Of a DNA stretch of 37,252 nucleotides, positions 7,555 to 16,643 are shown piece after piece. Position 1 is the first letter of the stretch. Every line of letters starts with the position of its first letter. The notes below the pieces were generated by a model. The model had not been told where the DNA came from. It made no database searches and saw only the letters and a list, made by a program, of their open reading frames with translations. The translations under genes were made by a program, and so were the position numbers. The stretch comes from Chitinophagaceae bacterium (GTDB taxonomy: Bacteria > Bacteroidota > Bacteroidia > Chitinophagales > REEL01). Where the stretch lies: contig REEL01000147.1 in the NCBI GenBank assembly GCA_007695095.1, positions 1-37,252 on the forward strand. The letters run 5' to 3'.

Positions 7555-8334
7555 TTAAAAAAATCTTCTAATCAGCTTCAGTTTATGCGAGTATTGCTTT
7601 AACTCTTCATTAAATATACCAAAATGATCAAACTTATCAATTCTTACTCTGCCACAGGCATGAATAATTCTTTCATTGTCAAGAATAATACCCACGTGTG
7701 TAATATTTTTTTCCTTTTCTTTTGAGAAAAAAGCCAGGTCTCCGGTAGAAGCTAGTTCCGGGAAAGCTACTTCTGTACCTTCTACCGCTTGTTGATATGC
7801 ATCTCTTTGAATTTTAATCCCCAGCATTCTATATACCATTTGGGTGAAGCCGGAGCAATCAATACCAAAAGGACTTTTTCCACCCCATAAATAAGGAGCA
7901 TAAAGATAGCGTAATGCGCATTTTTCAATAAAGCGATCCGGTTTTTCTATGGATTCGAATGAGATTACCTGACCATTATAAATATATTTTTCTTTACCTA
8001 TTTTAAAGCTCATTCCATCAAAATTGGGAAACAAACTTCCGGCCAGAACAGGAATATGAGCATTTGAGGCAAATGCAGACTGCACCAAATCAAGAGCTAC
8101 ACTTAATGGTTGTTCAATGATTTTTTTGTAGGTCTTTTCATTCAAAATTGTAATTTGTTTTTTATCAACATAGCCTGTATATTTATCATAGTCACAAATC
8201 ACATTATACCATCCCATATCCTCATTCAATATTTGTACAGTTTCTCCAAATAATAACTGAGTTGTCATTTCAGACTTATCAGAGGCCTGACTTCTTAGAG
8301 GGATTACACTCAAATCGCAAATACCATACAGCAT
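7555..8334 (-). CDS. NlpC/P60 (C40) cell-wall peptidase with N-terminal SH3-like domain
   Basis: This is probably a gamma-D-glutamyl-diamino-acid endopeptidase acting on murein peptides, like YkfC. Residues 1-65 form a bacterial SH3-like domain (MLYGICDLSVIPLR, then GYVDKKQ), a linker follows, and the NlpC/P60 domain covers about 135-259. The catalytic Cys160 is in GIDCSGF, the His213 is in THVGI, and a third polar residue, His225, is in IIHACG. No signal peptide is visible, which suggests action in the cytoplasm on recycled muropeptides. It opens a minus-strand run with nnr and is divergent from the gene at 8452. Substrate specificity is inferred from the family only. Confidence 0.9.
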   Translation of the reverse strand: MLYGICDLSVIPLRSQASDKSEMTTQLLFGETVQILNEDMGWYNVICDYDKYTGYVDKKQITILNEKTYKKIIEQPLSVALDLVQSAFASNAHIPVLAGSLFPNFDGMSFKIGKEKYIYNGQVISFESIEKPDRFIEKCALRYLYAPYLWGGKSPFGIDCSGFTQMVYRMLGIKIQRDAYQQAVEGTEVAFPELASTGDLAFFSKEKEKNITHVGIILDNERIIHACGRVRIDKFDHFGIFNEELKQYSHKLKLIRRFF

Positions 8335-8451
8335 TCTTAATGTTTAATGTTATTAAATATTTTTTCAAAATAACAAAAAAAAATGCAACCTCGTGACTTT
8401 AATGCCGTATATGCAGGAGAAAAACTAAAATTTTCAGTCAAAACATCAACC

Positions 8452-9411
8452 ATGCAAAACAAAACATCAACCACCATTAAAAATTACTGGATAATAAATT
8501 TGACAATTGTTTCAATTCTCATCTTATTATTGCAGCTATTTTTCATTAATCCCTTAACTGCCAATACATACACAGCTAACTTTAATGGAAACTACTCTGA
8601 CCGTACAATTTGGTTACCGAGTTATCCCGGCAATGTTATTGGTAAAAACGATACTATTATTATTAACAAAAATGTACAGTTGAACACAGACGTTGTGGTT
8701 CATGGTACTTTAATCGTTAAAGACAAATCCTCACTTAGAGGTACAAATAGTTTAGTTGTTACAGAAGAAGGTGTAGTAGAGAATAAAGGAATATTAATTT
8801 CCAGAAACATTAACAATCAGGGTTTAGTTAGAAACAACAACATTCTGGAAACTTCCAATGACCTTATTAATACAGGTATCATGGTAAATTTTGAAAGCAT
8901 GATAGTTGGAAATATTTTTGAAAACAAAGGCATGATATCAGGAAATGGCGGTCATATGCTTGTTAACAGACAATTGATTAACTATATGGAAGGTCAGATT
9001 GGCGGCAATATTGATATTTGTTCCAATGATTTCAGAAATGTTGAAGGGGGTTCTATTGATAGTACTTATTTAAGCTTTTGCGGTAACAGAATATATAACG
9101 GAGCTTTTTTAACGGCTAATTTGGAAAGAGAAAAAGTCATTTTAAATTTGTTAAATACTGAAGATTCACGTTATGAAGAATATCAAATAGAAAGAAGTAC
9201 AGACGGGAAAAACTTTGCTCAAATTGCAAATATTGAAGGTGATGAAATAAATGACTTTGCATTAGCGTTTAAATACACAGACAGAGATCCGGGAGCCTCT
9301 CCAATTTTATATTACAGAGTAATTTTAAAAAGAGGGCAACAAGAAAGAGTAGTTCCCGTTATAGAGGTAAATAATATTTTTGGAATACAAACGTCAAGCA
9401 GAATAAATTGA
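8452..9411 (+). CDS. Secreted beta-rich surface protein of unknown function
   Basis: I do not recognise a named family. From the ATG at 8452 there is a signal-peptide-like N terminus (basic start, then the hydrophobic stretch WIINLTIVSILILLLQLFF). About 150 residues follow with short, evenly spaced Asn/Gly-containing beta strands (such as ENKGILI, NNQGLV, ENKGMI), like a parallel beta-helix. A fibronectin-III-like end carries YQIERSTDGKNFAQI and YYRVILKRG. An upstream in-frame ATG at 8383 would add 23 residues and give an unusually long n-region, so I prefer 8452. Bacteroidota proteins with this layout usually continue into a T9SS sorting domain, but this one stops 20 residues after YYRV. Terminator hairpin 61 bases downstream. 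Confidence 0.7.
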   Translation: MQNKTSTTIKNYWIINLTIVSILILLLQLFFINPLTANTYTANFNGNYSDRTIWLPSYPGNVIGKNDTIIINKNVQLNTDVVVHGTLIVKDKSSLRGTNSLVVTEEGVVENKGILISRNINNQGLVRNNNILETSNDLINTGIMVNFESMIVGNIFENKGMISGNGGHMLVNRQLINYMEGQIGGNIDICSNDFRNVEGGSIDSTYLSFCGNRIYNGAFLTANLEREKVILNLLNTEDSRYEEYQIERSTDGKNFAQIANIEGDEINDFALAFKYTDRDPGASPILYYRVILKRGQQERVVPVIEVNNIFGIQTSSRIN

Positions 9412-9471
9412 GTTTAAGATTTTTCATAATTGTTGGTTTTAGTTAGTTTAGTTGGTTAATTACAGCAATGA

Positions 9472-9502
9472 GGGAGCAAATTAATTTTTGCTCCCTTTTT
9501 TT
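9472..9502 (+). terminator. Rho-independent terminator of the gene at 8452-9411
   Basis: A GGGAGCAAA / TTTGCTCCC 9-bp stem with a 6-base loop is followed by seven Ts. Confidence 0.9.
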
Positions 9503-9518
9503 ATTTATCAAAATGAAT

Positions 9519-9526
9519 TACTTTTG
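9519..9526 (+). promoter_or_regulatory. -7 promoter box (TACTTTTG) of tRNA-Val
   Basis: Exact TAnnTTTG match ending 13 bases before the mature tRNA 5' end and just downstream of the preceding terminator, so the tRNA has its own promoter. Confidence 0.65.
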
Positions 9527-9539
9527 CTCAAACAAAAAC

Positions 9540-9614
9540 GGGACGTTAGCTCAGTTGGTTTAGAGCACAGCCTTGACAGGGCTGGGGTCACTGGTTCGAA
9601 TCCAGTACGTCCCA
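9540..9614 (+). tRNA. tRNA-Val (anticodon GAC)
   Basis: The acceptor stem GGGACGT pairs with ACGTCCC. The D arm holds AGCTCAGTTGG and the anticodon stem CAGCC/GGCTG closes the loop TTGACAG with anticodon GAC. The T arm holds GGTTCGAATCC. The discriminator is A and CCA is not encoded. It decodes GUC and GUU valine codons. Confidence 0.97.
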
Positions 9615-9635
9615 CTTAACTTTTCTCACTTTTTA

Positions 9636-10760
9636 TTAAGATGACGGCCTTAATCTTATAAATAAACCCGGACTTTCTGTTACTATATAAATGTATCCGT
9701 CCGGTCCTTGCTCAATATCTCTAAACCTTGCAAACCCATTCATTAAACGTTCTTCATTAATAACGTTCTCCCCATTAATTTCTATTCTATTGAGGTGCTG
9801 TCCGGCTAAGGCTCCGGATAAAATACTGCCATTCCATTGTTCAAATTTTGAATTATGAACAAAGGCCATACCACAAGGAGCTATAGAAGGAGTCCAATGC
9901 AAAACAGGACGTGGTATACCGGGTAAAGTCGTATCTCCATCCCCTACCGGCGTTCCATTATAGTTAACGCCAAAAGTAACCAGCGGCCAGCCGTAATTTA
10001 CACCTTTTTCAATGATATTGACTTCATCTCCGCCTCTAGGACCGTGTTCATGTGTCCATATCTTACCGGTTACAGGATGAGTAATCATACCTTGTTGGTT
10101 TCGGTGACCATAAGACCAAATTTCATCTTTTTTGTTTTCTTCTCCTACAAAAGGGTTATCAGCCGGTATACTGCCATCATCATTGAGTCTGATTACCGTT
10201 CCTGAATGATTACTTAAATCCTGAGCATCATGTTTTCGTCCTCTGTCACCAATTGTAAAGTATAAATAACCATCAAAATCAAAAGTTATACGACTTCCGA
10301 AGTGTTGACCGGCGTTCAAAGGGTTATTAGCTGAAAATAGCAACTCGGAATCTGTCAATTGATTTCCGCTAAGTCTTGCACGAGTTAATTCTGTAACATA
10401 ACCACCTGATTTTTGAGCTGCATAGGTAAAATACAGCCATCCGTTTGATTCATATTCCGGATGTTTTTTAATATCAAGCAATCCCCCCTGACCAACTTCT
10501 GTAAGGTTTGAAGGTAAATTCTGAAGAATTATTTTTTCTTCAGACTCCATGTTATATAAAGATAAAATTCCGGAACGTTCAGTTATAAGTACTTCTTTTT
10601 CATTTAAAAATTCAATCCCCCAGGGGTTTTGCAAACCGGTTAGTAAAGTGTCTATTACAAATATATCTTCATCTGATTCTTCAAAATCATTTTTTTCAGC
10701 CGAACACTGCATTAAAAAAGGAAAGATTAATAATGTGACTACAAAATAGGATTTGTACAT
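9636..10760 (-). CDS. PQQ-dependent sugar dehydrogenase family lipoprotein (glucose/sorbosone dehydrogenase-like)
   Basis: This is a six-bladed beta-propeller of the soluble glucose/sorbosone dehydrogenase family, close to E. coli YliI (Asd), which oxidises aldose sugars with PQQ. Residues 1-19 are a lipoprotein signal ending in LMQC, so the mature protein should be membrane-anchored facing the periplasm or outside. Family motifs are GLQNPWGIEFL, GQGGLLDI, HFGSRI, TIGDRG, WSYGHRNQQG and HEHGPRGGDEVN, then NYGWP. The 374-residue length is normal. No PQQ synthesis genes are nearby. The gene ends 21 bases after the tRNA, on the opposite strand, and is divergent from the DUF4197 gene. Its true substrate is unknown. 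Confidence 0.9.
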   Translation of the reverse strand: MYKSYFVVTLLIFPFLMQCSAEKNDFEESDEDIFVIDTLLTGLQNPWGIEFLNEKEVLITERSGILSLYNMESEEKIILQNLPSNLTEVGQGGLLDIKKHPEYESNGWLYFTYAAQKSGGYVTELTRARLSGNQLTDSELLFSANNPLNAGQHFGSRITFDFDGYLYFTIGDRGRKHDAQDLSNHSGTVIRLNDDGSIPADNPFVGEENKKDEIWSYGHRNQQGMITHPVTGKIWTHEHGPRGGDEVNIIEKGVNYGWPLVTFGVNYNGTPVGDGDTTLPGIPRPVLHWTPSIAPCGMAFVHNSKFEQWNGSILSGALAGQHLNRIEINGENVINEERLMNGFARFRDIEQGPDGYIYIVTESPGLFIRLRPSS

Positions 10761-10959
10761 AATTTTTATTTTTTTCGTTGTAAAGTAAACCCGATTGATT
10801 AAATATAGTTTATTTTATTTTATGTTTTATAAAAAAATTCTTAAAACGGCTTAATCAGTTAAATTGGCAGGATTATTGATTTCTAAAAATATATTAGGGA
10901 TTTTACATCAAAAATTCTTATTTTTATTATTTATAAACACTAAGTAAAATAGTAACATT

Positions 10960-11658
10960 ATGAAGCATTTCAAAAAAATTTCGTTGGTTTTTATTTTAAC
11001 CGGCTTATTCCTTACTTCTTGTGATGATTTTTTGAGCGACAGCGGCCTGACTGAAAGTGAAGTTGCGCAGGGTCTAAAGTCTGCTTTAGAAGTAGGCACT
11101 AACAATTCAGTAGATGACGTATCTAAGGAAGATGGTTATTTTGGAAATCCGCTTTTAAGAATTGCCTTTCCACCGGAAGTAAGTCAGGTAGAGACTTTTC
11201 TGAGAAATGCCGGATTAGGTGCAGTTGTTGATGAGGCTGTCTTGGGTATAAACCGTGCAGCAGAAGATGCGGCTACAGAAGCAAGGCCAATATTCATGAA
11301 TGCTATATCAAACATCACAATAGCCGATGCATTTAGTATACTAAATGGAAATAATACGGCTGCAACTGATTATTTAGTTCAGCAAACCCGTTCAGATTTA
11401 TTTAATTCATTTCGTCCAAAAATTGAAAACAGCCTAGATAAGGTAGGCGCTAATAGTCAATGGAATTCTGTAACAACCAGCTACAATAACTTAAATCCTT
11501 TTTCTCCGGATGTTGAAACCGATTTAGCCGGATATACTACAGACAAGGCTTTAGATGGTTTATTTCTAAAAGTAGGACAAGAAGAAGAGAAAATTCGTGA
11601 AAATCCATCTGCAAGAGTAAATGATATCCTTCGAAGAGTATTTGCTGAGCAGGATTAA
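10960..11658 (+). CDS. DUF4197 family lipoprotein
   Basis: The 232-residue protein begins with a lipoprotein signal whose lipobox LTSC puts the lipidated Cys at 21. The mature part is mostly helical and resembles DUF4197. A long-helix start (GLTESEVAQGLKSALEVGT) is followed by the characteristic stretch GYFGNPLLRIAFPPEV, and it ends with KVGQEEEKIRENPSARVNDILRRVF. No biochemical function is established for this family to my knowledge. It is monocistronic, with about 200 bases of shared upstream region facing the sugar dehydrogenase gene and a strong terminator 21 bases after the stop. Confidence 0.88.
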   Translation: MKHFKKISLVFILTGLFLTSCDDFLSDSGLTESEVAQGLKSALEVGTNNSVDDVSKEDGYFGNPLLRIAFPPEVSQVETFLRNAGLGAVVDEAVLGINRAAEDAATEARPIFMNAISNITIADAFSILNGNNTAATDYLVQQTRSDLFNSFRPKIENSLDKVGANSQWNSVTTSYNNLNPFSPDVETDLAGYTTDKALDGLFLKVGQEEEKIRENPSARVNDILRRVFAEQD

Positions 11659-11679
11659 TTTAGCCTTAATAAATTTCTT

Positions 11680-11713
11680 AAAACCCCTGTCAGTAGAATG
11701 TCAGGGGTTTTTT
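11680..11713 (+). terminator. Rho-independent terminator of the DUF4197 gene
   Basis: AAAACCCCTG pairs with CAGGGGTTTT across a 12-base loop, and the T run continues afterward. Confidence 0.85.
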
Positions 11714-11767
11714 ATGTCATTTTATCAAAAAAAATAAAAATTAAATTTTTTATTCTGTAAAACTTCG

Positions 11768-11775
11768 TACATTTG
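11768..11775 (+). promoter_or_regulatory. -7 promoter box (TACATTTG) of tRNA-Ser
   Basis: Exact TAnnTTTG match ending 4 bases before the mature 5' end of the tRNA. Transcription would begin almost at the mature end, leaving little or no 5' leader for RNase P. Confidence 0.6.
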
Positions 11776-11779
11776 CAAC

Positions 11780-11866
11780 GGAGAGTTGGCAGAGTGGTCG
11801 AATGCGGCGGTCTTGAAAACCGTTGTGCCAGCGATGGCACCGGGGGTTCGAATCCCTCACTCTCCG
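11780..11866 (+). tRNA. tRNA-Ser (anticodon TGA)
   Basis: This is a class II tRNA of 87 bases. The acceptor GGAGAGT pairs with ACTCTCC, the anticodon loop CTTGAAA gives TGA, and a long variable arm holds TGTGCCAGCGATGGCACCG. The T arm GGTTCGAATCC and discriminator G are present, and CCA is not encoded. It reads UCA and related serine codons. Confidence 0.97.
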
Positions 11867-12135
11867 CTTCTTTTTCTTCCTAAATCACCACCCCTTTTAT
11901 ATTTTTGTATTCTTTGAGAACTGTTGTCTAAATTGATTTGCAAATTTGTACATTTTATTTAACAAGTATGCATTTAAAAAATTGATATCTCAATGTATAA
12001 ATTTTATTAAAAGTGCGAGATTATCAGTATTTAATTAAAAATGTTTATATTAGAAACAATCAAGTCTTTGATAAAAAGCTCAGTAAACTGCTTTCATTAA
12101 CTTAGACTTTCATTCAATAACTTTAAAGCTCTTTT
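11867..12135. other. 269-bp AT-rich intergenic region with no gene
   Basis: No open frame or RNA fold is evident. A TATTTTTG box (11900-11907) fits the -7 consensus but lies 228 bases before the next start codon, so its role is uncertain. It would imply a long leader for the GNAT-nitrilase gene. Confidence 0.4.
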
Positions 12136-13674
12136 GTGAAAGAAATAAATTTAAAAAACTACGAACGGAAATTAATACTTAGAAATACCAAGGAAGAAGA
12201 TTTTGACCAAATTCTGGAAATGCAAAAAGTATGTTTTCCGGGTATGGATCCCTGGATAAAAAGCAATCTTGAAAATCAAATGAAAATTTTCCCTGAAGGT
12301 CAGTTTGTAATTGAATCAGAAGGGAAAATTGTAGCTTCTTCCAGTTGCCTGATTATTGATAATGAACAATATGGAATGGACCATACCTGGGAAGAAATTT
12401 CTGATGATGGAAATATTTCAAACCACAATGAAGATGGTGATATCTTATATGGTATTGAGCTCATGGTTCATCCGGATTTCAGAGGGATGAAACTTTCTTC
12501 CAGAATTTATGAAGCCCGAAAAGAGCTTGTAAGAGATTTAAACCTTCGATTAATAAGAATTGGTGGGCGCTTACCCGGATACAACAACTATAAAGATAAA
12601 ATGAAGATCCGGGAATATGTAGACAAAGTAACTTCTAAATTAATTTTTGATCCGGTTCTTACCCCACAATTGTCCAATGGCTTTTCTTTAAAGCGTATTA
12701 TACCCAAATATCTGGAAGATGATTTGGATTCTGGAGGATATGCTACAGTATTAGAATGGAGTAATTTTGAGTATAGGAGAGATGAGGGGAAAAAATATCT
12801 TGCTTCACAGCCGGTTAGAATTTGTATTGTTCAGTATCAAATGAGACCTGTCAATAATTTTGATGAATTTTCACATCAATGTGAATATTTTGTAGATGTT
12901 GCCTCCGGTTACAGAAGTGACTTTATAGTTTTTCCGGAAATTTTTACTTTACAACTACTTTCTTTTTTACCTAAAGAGCGTCCCGGTTTAGCTGCGAGAA
13001 GACTTGCAACTTTTACACCTCAATATTTGGAGTTGTTTTCTAATTTGGCTATTCGGTACAACATTAACATTGTGGGCGGATCTCATTTTACTGAAGAGGA
13101 TGAAAAACTCTATAATATAGCCTATTTTTTCAAACGCAATGGAGAAATTTGCAAGCAATACAAACTCCATATTACCCCCAATGAACGTAAATGGTGGGGA
13201 GTCTCTGAAGGAAATAAAGTTGAAGTTTTTGACACTGACAGAGGCAAAATTGCCATTCAAATTTGTTATGATGTCGAGTTTCCTGAACTAACGAGAATTG
13301 CAGTTGAAAAGGGAGCCAGAATCATTTTTGTACCTTTTTGTACTGATGACAGACAAGGTTATTTAAGAGTTCGATATTGCGCACAAGCCAGATGTATTGA
13401 AAATCAAATTTTTGTTGGAATTGCCGGAACAGTAGGTAATCTTCCTCAGGTTGAAAATATGGATATTCAATACGCTGAATCCGGTATTTTTACTCCTTCA
13501 GACTTCATGTTTGCCAGAGATGCCATTGCAGGAATTTGTACTCCAAACGTAGAAACCGTTATCATAAACGAGCTGGATTTAGAAATGCTGAGAAGAAACA
13601 GATTAAGAGGTACGGTTACAAATTGGAATGACCGAAGAAGAGATTTATATAAAGTGATTTACAAAGGAGAATAA
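12136..13674 (+). CDS. GNAT acetyltransferase / carbon-nitrogen hydrolase (nitrilase) fusion
   Basis: This is a two-domain protein of 512 residues. Residues about 12-170 form a GNAT N-acetyltransferase domain, with the acetyl-CoA-binding region near ELMVHPDFRGMKLSSRIY. Residues about 226-505 form a nitrilase-superfamily domain with the full catalytic set: Glu268 (FPE), Lys343 (YKLHITP) and Cys377 (QICYDVEFPE). This fusion is known in Bacteroidota and other bacteria, but its substrate is not established. Coupling of an amidase with an acyl transferase suggests amide exchange or repair. The start is a GTG, because no ATG occurs before residue 28, inside the GNAT fold. Its stop abuts the stop of the convergent gene with no spacing. 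Confidence 0.9.
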   Translation: MKEINLKNYERKLILRNTKEEDFDQILEMQKVCFPGMDPWIKSNLENQMKIFPEGQFVIESEGKIVASSSCLIIDNEQYGMDHTWEEISDDGNISNHNEDGDILYGIELMVHPDFRGMKLSSRIYEARKELVRDLNLRLIRIGGRLPGYNNYKDKMKIREYVDKVTSKLIFDPVLTPQLSNGFSLKRIIPKYLEDDLDSGGYATVLEWSNFEYRRDEGKKYLASQPVRICIVQYQMRPVNNFDEFSHQCEYFVDVASGYRSDFIVFPEIFTLQLLSFLPKERPGLAARRLATFTPQYLELFSNLAIRYNINIVGGSHFTEEDEKLYNIAYFFKRNGEICKQYKLHITPNERKWWGVSEGNKVEVFDTDRGKIAIQICYDVEFPELTRIAVEKGARIIFVPFCTDDRQGYLRVRYCAQARCIENQIFVGIAGTVGNLPQVENMDIQYAESGIFTPSDFMFARDAIAGICTPNVETVIINELDLEMLRRNRLRGTVTNWNDRRRDLYKVIYKGE

Positions 13675-15786
13675 TTAATATCCGCCTTTATATTTTCTAA
13701 AAAACCACTCTAAGGATAGTATTGAAATCAATACAAAGAATAACCATTTCAGGTTTATTACCGGTAAGGTTTCAAATCTGGTATAAATAACCGGTCTAAG
13801 TGCCGGTAAATTCTCAATGGTTTCTCCTAAAGCATTTAACTGCCCCGGGAAAAACATTTGTCCGCCGCTTTCTTCACTTAGCTGATATAATAGTTTGTGG
13901 TCTGCCCTCGTATGCAAAGCTTCCAATTGAATCGGAGAAACTACAAATTGTCCTTCATAGGTATAATCATTAGCGCCTAATCTTGTAGTTGCAGTATATG
14001 TATAATTTCCGGCAGAAAAAAGACCTGCATTCAGAGAATATGCATTTGACGTTTTTGAAAACAGAAACGGATAGACATTTTCCTCTTCATCTTTTATTTC
14101 AATTTCGACATCGGGCTCATTAACGGTTTCCATGGCTTCATTAAACAATTCAGCTGAAAAGCGAACAGCCTCAAGCTCGGAAAAAATATTTTGCTGAGGT
14201 GTAGCTCTGAATCGTCTCCGGTCTTCCCGAACTGCTAAATACTGTATACTTTGATGAATGAGTTCTTCCGTTTTTTCATGATTTCCATTTTGTAAAAAAT
14301 CATACATTTTCCAACGCCAAAAGCCCTCTCCGGTTAATACCGCAGTTCTGTTACCACGATCCATCCCATAGATTAAAAGCGGATAGTCAGTGTCTACAGA
14401 GCCGATACGCTGATGCATTAATACCTGAGCACCCCCACGAACTGTATATTGTCCAAATGGTACTTTTAAAGGAGGAAATCGCCTGAATACATTTACAAAG
14501 TTATCGCTTAATGTAAATAGGGAAAAACTTCCGTCAACTACTGCTGTAGCTTCATTATAACCTCTGGCATTTTCAATATTCAGTATATTTTGGACACTGT
14601 TAAATCGATTTAAATTACTTTGACCCCCTAATACATACATGACAGATGTACCGGAAGCTGCAATTCGTTCAGTCAGTTGAGGGATTTGACGGACATTTCC
14701 GGGAATCTGATGTAAAATGAGTAAATCAAAAGTATCTAATTGAGGAATATCTTCATCTGATTTTAAGTAAAAAACATTTGCTTCGTAATTTTCATTTTTT
14801 TCAGCCAATCTCTTAAAAGCTGAAATATCGGGATGAGGAGTCAAACTTAAAATAGCTATTTGCTGACGGCTGTCCAAAACTTCTACAAAAAATTCATTGA
14901 AATTATTAGCTTCTGTAAACTCCCCTTCTAAGGGCACAAGCTCAAGTTCTAAATGCATTAGACCTGCTTCTTCAGAAGAAACGACAAACTCATATTCTTC
15001 TATAAAGCGGTCTCCTTCAAACTCGACTTGAGTTTCTTCAATAATTTCATTAGTCTTAAGGTTGCGTAGTCTCAGTACAGTGTTTCTACCATCAGCATTA
15101 TTGCCGATTACATCTACTAAAACATTAAACATATCACCGGAATAGACAATTCTGTTAAAGCGAACATTTTCAACCTGTAAATCAAAGCCCGATACAGTAT
15201 CACCAAGGGCAACAGTCATTATCGGAGCCGGTAGTCTTTGTGACTGAAAAACCGGATTTTGTCCACGATTGTATAAGCCATCGGAAGCTAATACAATTGC
15301 TCCTACATTTTGATTAATAAAGCGATCATATAATGTAGAAAATGCACCGGATAAATTCGTAGCTTTTTCATCAAACAATTTATTAAAACCCTCTGTAGTA
15401 GATTCGCCCAATGACCAAACTCTCACGTCATAGTTTGCCGAAAGCTGTTGATATAATTCATCCCATTCATTTAAGTAATTTGCTAACTGTAATGAATCTG
15501 TCAATAAATTAACGCTTTCTGAATTATCGTGGAGTAGGATTATTTTAGGGTCTTCAGTCTCTGCTTGAGAAGTACGTACAAAAGGTGAAAAAAGTAAAAT
15601 AACCAGTAATGTAATCAAAATAAATCTGGCACCGGCCATAAACCATTTCCAAATCTTCTCATTTTTTGTATTCCCAAAACTTGATTCCTTATAATATAGG
15701 GCAGCGGAAAATATTAATCCGGCAAAAATTGCAATAAGCAAAAACCAAACAGGCACAGAAAGGAACACTTGTAGTGTTAATATCAT
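13675..15786 (-). CDS. Membrane-anchored VWA-like protein with glutamine-amidotransferase-like middle domain
   Basis: The 703-residue protein has two N-terminal membrane segments (about 6-30 and 52-68). A von Willebrand A-like domain follows, with the MIDAS-type D87-N-S-E-S91 and a later VLASDGLYNRG. The middle region, with SLTPHPDISAFKRL and LLILHQIPG, resembles the class I glutamine-amidotransferase-like domain seen in such membrane proteins. GEGFWRWKMYD is a typical family motif. A C-terminal membrane segment (KWLFFVLISILSLEWFF) and a basic tail end the protein, which leaves the bulk in the periplasm. The family is common in Bacteroidota and its function is unproven. It lies 94 bases after fabG and converges on the GNAT-nitrilase gene. 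Confidence 0.82.
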   Translation of the reverse strand: MILTLQVFLSVPVWFLLIAIFAGLIFSAALYYKESSFGNTKNEKIWKWFMAGARFILITLLVILLFSPFVRTSQAETEDPKIILLHDNSESVNLLTDSLQLANYLNEWDELYQQLSANYDVRVWSLGESTTEGFNKLFDEKATNLSGAFSTLYDRFINQNVGAIVLASDGLYNRGQNPVFQSQRLPAPIMTVALGDTVSGFDLQVENVRFNRIVYSGDMFNVLVDVIGNNADGRNTVLRLRNLKTNEIIEETQVEFEGDRFIEEYEFVVSSEEAGLMHLELELVPLEGEFTEANNFNEFFVEVLDSRQQIAILSLTPHPDISAFKRLAEKNENYEANVFYLKSDEDIPQLDTFDLLILHQIPGNVRQIPQLTERIAASGTSVMYVLGGQSNLNRFNSVQNILNIENARGYNEATAVVDGSFSLFTLSDNFVNVFRRFPPLKVPFGQYTVRGGAQVLMHQRIGSVDTDYPLLIYGMDRGNRTAVLTGEGFWRWKMYDFLQNGNHEKTEELIHQSIQYLAVREDRRRFRATPQQNIFSELEAVRFSAELFNEAMETVNEPDVEIEIKDEEENVYPFLFSKTSNAYSLNAGLFSAGNYTYTATTRLGANDYTYEGQFVVSPIQLEALHTRADHKLLYQLSEESGGQMFFPGQLNALGETIENLPALRPVIYTRFETLPVINLKWLFFVLISILSLEWFFRKYKGGY

Positions 15787-15880
15787 TAATTTAATCTTAT
15801 AATTTTCAAGCTACTTAATAAACCAATAATGCAAAGATTTATTTTACTTGCAGCTATACGGGAAAATGAATAAATATACA

Positions 15881-16621
15881 TTATCTACTTAAACCGCCGC
15901 AGATACTTACAACTTGTCCTGTTATATATGAAGCATCATCCGACCCCAGGAAGGCGGCTAATTTTCCGATTTCAGAGGGTTTTCCTAATCTTTTAAGAGG
16001 AATACTATTTAAGAAATCTTTTTTCGCATCTTCTCCCAAAGCATCAGTCATATCCGTTTCTATAAAACCCGGAGCTATAACATTACAACGAATATTGCGG
16101 CTACCTAATTCAGCGGCTATACTTTTAGAAAAACCAATCACACCCGATTTAGAGGCTGCATAATTAGATTGTCCGGCATTTCCACTTAAGCCAACTATAG
16201 AAGAGATATTAATAATAGAACCATTCCTTTGTTTCATCATAGGTCTGGCAACATGCTTTGTCAGATTAAAAACACTTTTCAGATTTACATCCATGATATC
16301 ATCCCATTGATTTTCTGACATACGCAAAATGAGATTGTCTCTTGTAATGCCGGCATTATTTATCAATATATCAATTTTCCCAAAAGTATTTATAACGTCA
16401 TTAACTAAAGTTTCAGCCTCAGAGTAGGAAGATGCATCAGACTTGAAGCCTTTAATTTTATTTTGATTTGCTGAAAAACGCTCTTCTAAAGAAGTTGCTT
16501 TTGATTCAGAAGAAACATAAGTGAATGCAACATCGGCACCGGCTTTCATAAATTCTTCAACCATGCCCTCACCTATTCCTCTGGTACCGCCTGTTATTAA
16601 AGCTACTTTTCCATTAAGCAT
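15881..16621 (-). CDS. fabG: 3-oxoacyl-[acyl-carrier-protein] reductase
   Basis: FabG is the NADPH-dependent reductase of the fatty-acid elongation cycle. Residues 11-18 are the cofactor loop GGTRGIGE, followed by NNAGITRDNL, the catalytic Ser in NISSIVGLSGN and the YAASK Tyr-Lys pair. The GFIETDMT segment and the C-terminal GQVVSICGG fit FabG more than other SDR enzymes. The 246-residue length is normal. It is not next to other fab genes here. A terminator separates it from sucD upstream. A different acyl or sugar reductase cannot be ruled out from sequence alone, but FabG is by far the best fit. Confidence 0.9.
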   Translation of the reverse strand: MLNGKVALITGGTRGIGEGMVEEFMKAGADVAFTYVSSESKATSLEERFSANQNKIKGFKSDASSYSEAETLVNDVINTFGKIDILINNAGITRDNLILRMSENQWDDIMDVNLKSVFNLTKHVARPMMKQRNGSIINISSIVGLSGNAGQSNYAASKSGVIGFSKSIAAELGSRNIRCNVIAPGFIETDMTDALGEDAKKDFLNSIPLKRLGKPSEIGKLAAFLGSDDASYITGQVVSICGGLSR

Positions 16622-16643
16622 AATATATTTTTTTAGTTAAAAA

